A DNA stretch of 64,000 bases from Vibrio albus (GTDB lineage: Bacteria; Pseudomonadota; Gammaproteobacteria; Enterobacterales; Vibrionaceae), in the NCBI RefSeq assembly GCF_003144035.1, contig NZ_QFWT01000001.1, positions 558,001 to 622,000 of the forward strand. Reading direction: 5' to 3'. Of the stretch, positions 58,001 to 64,000 are shown piece after piece. The position numbers and the translations under genes were made by a program. Numbering within the stretch: the first letter of the stretch is position 1; each line of letters opens with the position of its first letter. Below the pieces are notes generated by a model that saw only the letters and a program-made list of their open reading frames with translations, was not told where the DNA came from and did no database searches.

Positions 58001-58525
58001 ATGTTCGTAAAGTGCCTGCCACAGTATCGGCTGCCACGGCTGTTCATCCCCCAGTTCAGGTACGCTCTCACCGGCTTCCCAACGGGCAATCCATTCCGGA
58101 CGATAGACCAGATAGCCGTCAAAGATATCGGCTATCTTTTCTGCCAACTGATACCGCTTACTGCCATCCCTGTCCTCAGCCAGATACTGTTTCAGCGGAG
58201 AGAATTCCACTTTATCCAGCTGTTCCGGAATCAACTGAGCCAGCTTCCAGGTCATGGCGTCTTTATTAAATGCGCTTCGCTCCGGTACCTCATCCAGCAC
58301 GTGTACAAACATGTTCCAGATAAACGTTGCCGGAAGCGGAAATTCTATATTGGCGGCCACACCCAATTCATTTGCCAGCTCCATCTTCAGCCACTGAGAC
58401 ATCCCCGGACTTTGCACCAGGATCTGTTCTTTACAGAACGGGTTATCCAGAGGCCGGGCGCGAATCAGCTCCACCAGCAGGGTTTTCAGAATATCGATCT
58501 GGTTAGAGTGGTAAACAGTAAACAA
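55073..58525 (-). CDS. recC: Exodeoxyribonuclease V gamma subunit
   Basis: The Chi-recognising subunit of RecBCD, an inactivated helicase-nuclease fold. The 1150-residue product starts MFTVYHSNQIDILKTLLVEL, as RecC proteins do, and contains ILVQSPGMSQWLKMELANELG and the block PMRSIPFKTVCLLGMNDGAYPR. Length is close to the E. coli 1122. It is the first of the rec genes on this strand and is divergent from yebG. Confidence 0.97.
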   Translation of the reverse strand: MFTVYHSNQIDILKTLLVELIRARPLDNPFCKEQILVQSPGMSQWLKMELANELGVAANIEFPLPATFIWNMFVHVLDEVPERSAFNKDAMTWKLAQLIPEQLDKVEFSPLKQYLAEDRDGSKRYQLAEKIADIFDGYLVYRPEWIARWEAGESVPELGDEQPWQPILWQALYEHTLALGQSPYHRANLYEHFIDTLDHYVGRIAGLPDRLFVFGISSLPPRYMDALKALGQHMDVHLMFTNPCRYYWGEVRDRKYLAGLSSRSRQHLEWQADHYEPDGETGQLKGTVDDNLRDDLHTDVVGNSLLASMGKLGRDNLYLLSQLDANEIEAFADIDRDNLLHHIQADILNLDERQDDQQLESSTHKAAVDIDHSLSFHACHSPMREVEVLHDQLLSMFDADPELKPRDIIVMVADINAYSPAIQAVFGNAPGERYIPYSISDRTAAQESPVLNAFMNLVSLPDSRCAASELLELLETPEVMSRFGLDESEFERAGVWIEEAGIRWGIDAQTAQDFALPDYEQNTWLFGVQRMLLGYAMAETDGEGSDCLFSGPGGDIAPYSEVQGMDAELAGKLARFVERIGYYRRVLAVPLSAGEWREQLFSMLEDCFSPELDSEVVLKSIRDVLSQLQDQLEDAAFAELISPAVMQQYLENRLSGSRISQRFLAGQVNFCTLMPMRSIPFKTVCLLGMNDGAYPRSMPPEGFDLINGRTRPGDRSRRDDDRYLFLEALLSAQQTLYISYIARSIQDNSEKVPSILVTELLDYCGQNFCLLGDEALPADDSADRLIRALTSQHPMVPFSPSAFSGKHPSYAQEWLPVVNKQGQKRTSFIQPLDDILLDAVYPLELPLAELQRFWRLPVQYFFNRRLKVFFSDISRGTDDDEPFALDNLQGYQLREQLIAVMLQARLAGESEEDVTQGFIRRQRAKGLLPVGAFGELEFAESKAQSSAIVDELAFICQSPLPDAEVNIRLAPFGEGKPVILSGWLTNRYQAGLIRYRSGRIRPQDLLSAWIDHLCLAVSGYNQRTHLVGYDKKEGVEHRVFPLIDTSSAETILTDLIRTYYGGLNSPLVFFPRSLMAGAEAGSKGKALDDIHLAMQKQFEDGYNFTGEGANSYIARVWPEWSESLAQKLWENAGFLLSAVAHSEDNLEAEG

Positions 58526-58667
58526 AATGCACCTGTAAAGACGTTCAGCAATAAGGCTCAGATTAGCATAAGTGGCTGCTGTTGATGGAGAAAAGATTCG
58601 GAACCTGTATCAGAGTCTGCTCTCCTCTCAGTTCTATAAAACCAGGCTGGACTTCAAAAGCCATAAC

Positions 58668-58683
58668 CTGTATAAACACACAG
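58668..58683 (+). promoter_or_regulatory. LexA (SOS) box of yebG
   Basis: CTGT-ATAAACAC-ACAG matches the LexA half-sites CTGT and ACAG with the required 8-bp spacing. It lies 30 bp upstream of the yebG start. An SOS box is the expected control for yebG. Confidence 0.85.
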
Positions 58684-58712
58684 TAATTTTCAATAACGTT
58701 TGAGGAATAACC

Positions 58713-59021
58713 ATGGCTGTAATCGTCAAGTACGTGGTAGAGCGCAACGGAGAAGAAAAGATGACTTTTACCTCTAAGGCTGAAGCCGACGCTTATGACA
58801 AAATGCTGGATATGGCAGATGATCTGTTTTCCCTGCTAAGTAACAGTGAGCTGATCGAAGAAGAAGAAAAACGGGAAGAACTATCCCTCTACCTTGCTCA
58901 GCATAAAGAAGATGTCCTTGTCGCACTGGGAGCAAAACGTAAACCGGCTCCGAAAAAACCAAAACAGCCAAAAGCGGTTGAAGCCTCTGAAGAAGAATCC
59001 AGCCAGGAAGATGCCGCTTAA
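58713..59021 (+). CDS. yebG: DNA damage-inducible protein YebG
   Basis: A small SOS-regulated protein of unknown molecular role. The 102-residue product begins MAVIVKYVVERNGEEKMTFT, the conserved YebG start, followed by SKAEADAYDKMLDMAD. The tail is lysine- and proline-rich, then acidic (KRKPAPKKPKQPK, EASEEESSQED). A LexA box lies directly upstream and a terminator directly downstream, so it is a single-gene SOS unit. Confidence 0.94.
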   Translation: MAVIVKYVVERNGEEKMTFTSKAEADAYDKMLDMADDLFSLLSNSELIEEEEKREELSLYLAQHKEDVLVALGAKRKPAPKKPKQPKAVEASEEESSQEDAA

Positions 59022-59038
59022 TCGGCACCGTCTGGCAC

Positions 59039-59066
59039 AACGCAGCCCACGGGTTGCGTTTTTTAT
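59039..59066 (+). terminator. Rho-independent terminator of yebG
   Basis: AACGCAGCC pairs with GGGTTGCGTT (one G-T pair) around CAC, followed by TTTTTATT. Located 18 nt after the stop. Confidence 0.85.
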
Positions 59067-59289
59067 TATCAGAAAGTTTCTTATTAAAGGAATGTATCGC
59101 CAAAAAGACAAGGCATATCGGTTTGCGGACTTTCTTACTTTCAGCACTTTCATCTTTTCCCGCAGCTCTTTATGATTCACCTAACAGTTTTTGAGAACAA
59201 CTATCAGTCAGATATCATCTTGTATGATTCCTGAAACAGGGGCATCTACATAAGTCTGATTGTTCACTAAATACGGAGATACACAGACA

Positions 59290-60321
59290 ATGGCATACTT
59301 CTCTCTTGCATTCGGCAGCGCAACAAAAAACCTTGATGGCAAAATCATCGAAGCATTCTTTCCAAACCCGGTCCTGAATCCAAGTGACGCGTTGGTTAAT
59401 GCTCTGGCTCAGGTTAGTGGTTATGAAAGCGGTAACCAGTTTATCGAGATCACTCCGGCTCAAAGTGCTGAACTTGCAACAGCTTTCGCTGCAAATGCAG
59501 ACGCAGCAAACGCTTCTTTTGCTGAAAAAGCGGCTAACTCAGAACAACCTCTGGTACTGGTTATTCTGGAAACCGATGAACAACCTCAGTCAGTGGCAGA
59601 AGGCTTCCTGAAACTACAACTTATCTCTAACCGCCTGGTTAAACCTCACGGTACGGTTCTGGACGGTATTTTCGGTCTGCTGCACAACATTGCATGGACT
59701 AACGAAGGCCCTATCGACCTGCCTGAACTGGCGGACCGTCAGATCGAAGCCCGTCTGGCTGGCCGCGCTCTGACTGTCGATTGTGTCGATAAATTCCCTA
59801 AAATGGTGGATTACGTGGTGCCGACTGGAGTTCGCATCGCTGATACCTCTCGTGTACGTCTTGGCGCGCACGTTGGTGAAGGTACGACTGTTATGCATGA
59901 AGGCTTCATCAACTTCAACGCGGGTACAACTGGTGTGAGCATGGTTGAAGGCCGTATCTCTGCAGGTGTTGTCGTCGGTGACGGCTCTGATATCGGCGGT
60001 GGCGCTTCTATCATGGGTACACTTTCAGGCGGCGGTAAAGTTGTTGTCTCTATCGGTGAAAACAGCCTGCTGGGTGCTAATGCTGGTCTTGGCTTCCCTC
60101 TGGGTGACCGTTGTACTATCGAATCTGGCCTGTATGTGACTGCGGGTTCAAAAGTACGCATGCTGGACTCTGAAGGTAAAGAAGTAGAATACGCAAAAGC
60201 GCGTGATCTGGCTGGTAAGCCAGACCTTCTGTTCCGTCGTAACTCGATGACTGGTCAGATTGAATGTCTGACTAACAAATCAGCAGTAGAACTGAACAGC
60301 GAACTGCACAGCAACAACTAA
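59290..60321 (+). CDS. dapD: 2,3,4,5-tetrahydropyridine-2,6-dicarboxylate N-succinyltransferase
   Basis: It succinylates tetrahydrodipicolinate in the lysine and diaminopimelate pathway. This is the 343-residue form found in vibrios and pseudomonads, not the 274-residue E. coli form. The start is ATG 59290 with GGAGA about 12 nt upstream; an earlier in-frame TTG is not supported. The C-terminal half is a left-handed beta helix (GAHVGEGTTVMHEGFINFNA, SAGVVVGDGSDIGGGASIMG). Codon use is strongly biased, suggesting high expression. Confidence 0.96.
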   Translation: MAYFSLAFGSATKNLDGKIIEAFFPNPVLNPSDALVNALAQVSGYESGNQFIEITPAQSAELATAFAANADAANASFAEKAANSEQPLVLVILETDEQPQSVAEGFLKLQLISNRLVKPHGTVLDGIFGLLHNIAWTNEGPIDLPELADRQIEARLAGRALTVDCVDKFPKMVDYVVPTGVRIADTSRVRLGAHVGEGTTVMHEGFINFNAGTTGVSMVEGRISAGVVVGDGSDIGGGASIMGTLSGGGKVVVSIGENSLLGANAGLGFPLGDRCTIESGLYVTAGSKVRMLDSEGKEVEYAKARDLAGKPDLLFRRNSMTGQIECLTNKSAVELNSELHSNN

Positions 60322-60350
60322 TCCGTTGCTAACACGGTTTGTCACACTAT

Positions 60351-60381
60351 AAGCCAGTGTCATCTGACACTGGCTTTTTTT
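60351..60381 (+). terminator. Rho-independent terminator of dapD
   Basis: AAGCCAGTGTCA pairs with TGACACTGGCTT around a minimal TC loop, followed by TTTTTATC, 29 nt after the dapD stop. Confidence 0.92.
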
Positions 60382-60557
60382 ATCCGACAACCTTTATATC
60401 AAAGTCATCCTTCTTCAAAGGTATAACGTTTACACTAATACAAATTAATTAAAAACAATAAATTATAGATATAACTATCGTTTTGAAACCTTATTCGTTG
60501 CTCTGTTTACAATAGACAGCGATAATAGCCAGCCTGACGAACAACAATCCAATCATT

Positions 60558-61556
60558 ATGGCGACTATAAAAGATGTAGCAAAAGAAGCTGGCGTGTCGG
60601 TGGCCACCGTTTCTCGTGTAATCAATAACTCTCCGAAAGCAAGTGCCGTATCCATTGAGGCCGTCAAGCAGGCAATGGCTAAACTTGGCTATCGTCCCAA
60701 TGCCAATGCCCGTGCTCTGGTGAGTCAAAGTACACAGACCGTTGGCGTATTGGTCGGTGATGTTTCTGACCCGTTTTTTGGTACTCTGGTGAAAGCCGCC
60801 GATAAAGTCGCACATACTCATGGTAAGCATCTGTTAGTGTGTAATGGTTACCATCACGCAGAACAGGAAAAAGCCGCTATCGAGCTGTTGATTAACAGTC
60901 GTTGTGAGTCCTTAATTATCCATTCAAAAGCCCTGTCCGATCAGGAGCTGATCCAATACGCCAATGAAGTCAAAGGCATGGTATTAATCAACCGTCATAT
61001 ACCCGAACTGGCAGACCGTTGCATTTCTCTTGATAACCATAAGGGCTCTTATCTGGCAACGGAATTCCTGATCCGTCACGGACATACGAAGATTGCCCAC
61101 ATTGCTTCATCACACGATATTGAGGATGCAGAGGAACGAATCGAAGGCTACCGGGCTGCCATGCGTGATAACGGTCTTGAGCCCTCCAGCAATTGCATAG
61201 AATATGGGGAACCGGATAGCGAAGGGGGTGAACAGGCTACAAGAAACCTTCTGACTAAGTCTGTCGACTTTACCGCAGTGGTTGCCTATAACGACTATAT
61301 GGCAGTGGGAGCCCTTTCTGTATTTGAAGAAAACGGAGTTCAGGTTCCGCAACAAGTGTCTATGGTGGGGTTTGATGACGGGATGCTGGCCAAATATGTT
61401 CATCCGAAGCTCACCACCATTCGCTACCCGATTGAACTGATGGCTGAAAAAGCAACCACACTGGCGCTTATGCTGGCGAAAGGGGAAAAACCAGAAGTCG
61501 AATCCAACCGCTTTTCTCCGACAATAGTCAGAAGAATGTCGGTAGAAAAGCGATAA
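60558..61556 (+). CDS. galR: LacI-family repressor, probably GalR
   Basis: A 332-residue LacI/GalR regulator. The N-terminal helix-turn-helix is ATIKDVAKEAGVSVATVSRV at residues 2-21, followed by the hinge helix (RPNANARALVSQ). The ligand domain is of the periplasmic-binding type. Length, the N-terminus and the adjacent galM and galT make GalR (galactose) the best guess; the ligand cannot be proved from sequence. It converges with galM, 43 bp apart. I did not find a clear 16-bp GalR operator in the galM or galT upstream regions. Confidence 0.85.
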   Translation: MATIKDVAKEAGVSVATVSRVINNSPKASAVSIEAVKQAMAKLGYRPNANARALVSQSTQTVGVLVGDVSDPFFGTLVKAADKVAHTHGKHLLVCNGYHHAEQEKAAIELLINSRCESLIIHSKALSDQELIQYANEVKGMVLINRHIPELADRCISLDNHKGSYLATEFLIRHGHTKIAHIASSHDIEDAEERIEGYRAAMRDNGLEPSSNCIEYGEPDSEGGEQATRNLLTKSVDFTAVVAYNDYMAVGALSVFEENGVQVPQQVSMVGFDDGMLAKYVHPKLTTIRYPIELMAEKATTLALMLAKGEKPEVESNRFSPTIVRRMSVEKR

Positions 61557-61599
61557 GATTGGCCTGAGGAAAGGAGCACCAGGCCAGAGTCAGAGGGCG

Positions 61600-62655
61600 T
61601 TAATACTCAAATAAATACGTGGTCTCAAACCGGTACTCATCACCCGGTTGCAGAATACAGCTCTCCTGTGACCACTCAGGGTGATTGGGTGAATCCGGCA
61701 GGAACTGGGTTTCCAGAGCGACCCCCGCATAATCGATATATTTCCCCCCGCTACGGTTTGTCTCGCCGCCCAACCAGTTCCCGGTATATAACTGAAGCGC
61801 CGGTTTATCTGTGAATACTTTCATCGTAATCTCGTTGTCCGGGGAGATGACGGTTGCAGCGCATTTCCCTTCTTTACATTCCGCATTCAGTAAATAAGCA
61901 TGATCATAGCCTTTTACTTTTTGCTGCTGTTCATCTTTAAGCAAATCCTGCCCGATGGTTTTAAGGTGTCGAAAATCAAACCCCGTACCCTCTACTGACG
62001 CCAGCTCACCAAGAGGAATTCCCACTTCGGTGATCGGCAGATACTGGTCTGCATTAATCTGCAGGGTATGACCTTTACAGCAAATACCGGACTCTGGAGC
62101 TATCAGGTTGAAATAGGCATGATTAGTCAAGTTGACCGGTGTCGGTTTCGTCGTCGTCGCGTGATAACTGATCACGATGCGATTATCCGCCGTTAACCGG
62201 TACGTGACGAACGCTTTTACTTCCCCCGGAAAACCCTGATCGCCATCCTCAGACAACAAGCCGAAGCAGACAAAATCGTCACCTTGCGCTTCTATGTCCC
62301 ACCGCCGCTTATCAAATCCCTCAGCGCCACCATGCAATGTATTTCCGGCCTGATTGGTGCTTAACTGATATACCTGCCCTTCTATTTCGAATTTTCCTGC
62401 CTGAATGCGATTGGCATACCGGCCAATGGTTGCACCGATATAACTACCAAGTTTTTGATAGTCCGACATGGTCGAAATGCCTAGCATGACCTCACGCTTT
62501 TCCTCTTTTAAGGGAATAATACAGCTCAGCCAGGTTGCTCCAATATCCATAAAAGTAACGGACATTCCGGCCAGATTATGTAATGTAACGAGTTTTGCCG
62601 GGCTGCCATCATAAGCATCCTCAGCCGTCATTGTTTCCCTAAGCGTCTCCGACAT
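61600..62655 (-). CDS. galM: Aldose 1-epimerase (galactose mutarotase)
   Basis: It interconverts beta- and alpha-D-galactose to feed the Leloir pathway. The 351-residue product has the family blocks LGSYIGATIGRYANRIQAG (residues 67-85), LHGGAEGFDKRRWD with the catalytic histidine, and NLTNHAYFNL with the second histidine. The catalytic glutamate is in ALETQFLPDSPNHP near residue 316. AAGGA precedes the ATG. In relatives galK usually lies between galT and galM; here only 202 bp with a terminator separate them. Confidence 0.96.
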   Translation of the reverse strand: MSETLRETMTAEDAYDGSPAKLVTLHNLAGMSVTFMDIGATWLSCIIPLKEEKREVMLGISTMSDYQKLGSYIGATIGRYANRIQAGKFEIEGQVYQLSTNQAGNTLHGGAEGFDKRRWDIEAQGDDFVCFGLLSEDGDQGFPGEVKAFVTYRLTADNRIVISYHATTTKPTPVNLTNHAYFNLIAPESGICCKGHTLQINADQYLPITEVGIPLGELASVEGTGFDFRHLKTIGQDLLKDEQQQKVKGYDHAYLLNAECKEGKCAATVISPDNEITMKVFTDKPALQLYTGNWLGGETNRSGGKYIDYAGVALETQFLPDSPNHPEWSQESCILQPGDEYRFETTYLFEY

Positions 62656-62770
62656 AACTGCATCCTTAAAAATTCTGATTTATTAATTTTTACAATAGCA
62701 ATTCGGAGCCAGGAGTCTTTGACAGTGATCCCGAATTTATGACAACTCAAATCTATTCGAAGTAAATACA

Positions 62771-62813
62771 CAATAAAAAATGCCCGTCTCAGCGGCTGGA
62801 GGCCAAAACGGGC
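62771..62813 (-). terminator. Rho-independent terminator of galT
   Basis: GCCCGT (62782-62787) and ACGGGC (62808-62813) enclose a second small GGC/GCC stem; on the minus strand a T tract (ATTTTTTATT) follows. It makes galT and galM separate units, and lies where galK would be. Confidence 0.8.
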
Positions 62814-62857
62814 AAAAAGGCTTAATTTTTTCTTCGCAAAATCATGCTGGTATGTAT

Positions 62858-63916
62858 CTACCGGGTATGTTCCTTATAATGAACATCACTTAAATCACGT
62901 AGTCGTTGTGCGGCTTGCTCAGCGGTCAGATCCCGCTGAGACTCCGCTAACATTTCGTACCCCACCATAAACTTACGGACGGTTGCACTGCGTAATAGTG
63001 GCGGATAAAACAGAGCATGTAGCTGCCAGTGTTCCACTTCCGTCCCTTCTTCAAAGAAAGGTGCGTAATGCCATCCCATGGAGTATGGGAAGGAACACTT
63101 GAACAGGTTGTCATAGCGACTGGTCAGCTTTTTGATCGCCACCGCCAGATCATCACGCTGTGCATCAGTGAGCTCATTCATACGGCGGATATGGGCTTTT
63201 GGAAGCAACATGGTTTCAAATGGCCAGGCTGCCCAGTACGGTACAACGGCTATCCAGTGTTCCGTTTCCACAACGGTACGCGAGCCGTCTTTCAGTTCCG
63301 CTTCAACGTAGTCCACCAAAAGGTTCGAACCATATTGTTCGTAATACTCCTTCAGGTGCTTTTCTTTACGTTCAATTTCATTCGGAAGGAAACTGTTCGC
63401 CCAGATCTGGCCATGTGGATGAGGCTGAGAGCAACCCATTGTCTCACCCTTGTTTTCAAAAGCCTGAACCCACACATAGTCTTTGCCCAGCTCTTCTATT
63501 TGCTCATTCCAGGTATCAATAACCCCGCGAATTTTCTCAACCGGCAGCTCCGGAAGCGTCTTGCTGTGATCCGGAGAAAAACAGATAACCCGGCTCAGAC
63601 CACGAACACCCTGAGTTTTGAATAGTGGATTATCTGATTCCGGTGCATCAGGAGAGTCTGTCATTAACGCAGCAAAATCATTATTAAAAACGTAAGTGCC
63701 TTGATAGTCTGGGTTCTTATCACCGGACACCCGGGTATTGCCAGCACATAGAAAACACTTGTCATCATAAGCCGGTAACTCGGCAACCGATGGTTTTTCA
63801 TCCTGTCCGCTCCACGGACGCTTAGCCCGATGCGGAGAGACAAGAATCCACTGACCAGTCAGAGGGTTATAACGACGATGTGGATGATCCACTGGGTTAA
63901 ATTCAATCTTTGACAT
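62858..63916 (-). CDS. galT: Galactose-1-phosphate uridylyltransferase
   Basis: The Leloir-pathway enzyme exchanging UMP between UDP-glucose and galactose-1-phosphate. The 352-residue HIT-superfamily protein has the active-site motif HPHGQ in [13 protein letters not shown] near residue 165, and zinc-site residues including CFLCAGN at about residues 55-61. The start [20 protein letters not shown] is typical. The remaining 84 bp up to the window edge hold no gene start that I can identify; galE or galK may lie beyond. Confidence 0.97.
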   Translation of the reverse strand: MSKIEFNPVDHPHRRYNPLTGQWILVSPHRAKRPWSGQDEKPSVAELPAYDDKCFLCAGNTRVSGDKNPDYQGTYVFNNDFAALMTDSPDAPESDNPLFKTQGVRGLSRVICFSPDHSKTLPELPVEKIRGVIDTWNEQIEELGKDYVWVQAFENKGETMGCSQPHPHGQIWANSFLPNEIERKEKHLKEYYEQYGSNLLVDYVEAELKDGSRTVVETEHWIAVVPYWAAWPFETMLLPKAHIRRMNELTDAQRDDLAVAIKKLTSRYDNLFKCSFPYSMGWHYAPFFEEGTEVEHWQLHALFYPPLLRSATVRKFMVGYEMLAESQRDLTAEQAAQRLRDLSDVHYKEHTR

Positions 63917-64000
63917 ACTCTTCTCTGTATATTTACGGCTTTACATCAACAGCAGTAATGATTCATGAACCGTCACTGCTATCTATGTTATTTATAGCCT

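Noticed and set aside
57815..58585. Long plus-strand frame opposite recC, and similar ones opposite leuS and recB
   Set aside because: They are antisense shadows of strongly coding genes and have no ribosome binding sites or family resemblance.
61560..61586. TGGCCTG/CAGGCCA hairpin between galR and galM as a terminator
   Set aside because: The 7-bp stem has a 13-nt loop and no T tract on either strand.
1..64000. Mobile elements, prophage, integron or defence islands
   Set aside because: No transposase, integrase, phage structural, restriction or toxin-antitoxin gene was found. The coding content is conserved core chromosome apart from small non-coding repeats.

Overview
The window is a stretch of ordinary chromosome from a gammaproteobacterium, very probably a Vibrio or close relative. 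Evidence for this is the complete nqrABCDEF-apbE sodium-pump locus next to bolA, the lolB-ispE-prs-pth-ychF order divergent from hemA-prfA, the 343-residue form of DapD, a small protein that resembles the Vibrio DUF2850 family, and a Met/Leu/Gln tRNA array beside ubiF and miaB. I see no prophage, insertion sequence, CRISPR array, integron or toxin locus. Almost every gene has a recognisable housekeeping function.

Layout. 1-6113: prfA(partial)-hemA on the minus strand, divergent from lolB-ispE-prs-pth-ychF. 6114-8740: a heptamer repeat, a strong promoter and fifteen tRNA genes (3 Met-CAU, 6 Leu-UAG, 5 Gln-UUG, 1 Leu-CAG) with three decayed Gln-like relics. 8740-15769: ubiF, divergent from miaB-ybeZ-ybeY-corC-lnt (tRNA modification, rRNA processing, lipoprotein acylation). 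16074-29353: ybeL, then leuS-lptE-holA, rsfS-rlmH-mrdA-mrdB-rlpA-dacA, ybeD and lipB-lipA (translation, outer-membrane LPS assembly, rod shape, lipoate). 29433-38688: on the minus strand, bolA, the Na+-NQR operon with its flavin transferase apbE, and an unrecognised coiled-coil lipoprotein. 39036-48496: rlmG, yajG, a periplasmic cyclophilin, ampG-panE-yajL, then tcdA, mltA and a DUF2850-like gene on the minus strand, then argA with ARG boxes. 48745-58525: a possible small gene, then recC, recB and recD on the minus strand. 58713-63916: yebG with a LexA box, dapD, a GalR-type repressor, and galM and galT on the minus strand.

How the parts work together. Cell-envelope building dominates: lipoprotein maturation and sorting (Lnt, LolB), LPS export (LptE), elongation peptidoglycan synthesis (PBP2, RodA, RlpA, PBP5) and recycling (AmpG, MltA). 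NqrA-F plus ApbE form the respiratory sodium pump, and a perfect FNR-type palindrome lies upstream. RecBCD plus YebG give DNA repair.

Points worth a second look are mainly structural. The tRNA array grew by tandem duplication and carries relics that lack the D-arm. Spacer hairpins between Leu and Gln genes covary. A family of small repeats supplies the stop codons of lnt and mltA. Three genes usual in relatives are missing from their expected places (nadD between holA and rsfS, nqrM after apbE, galK between galT and galM). There are also several small unannotated reading frames, the best being 28 codons with a good ribosome binding site upstream of nqrA and 65 codons between argA and recD.
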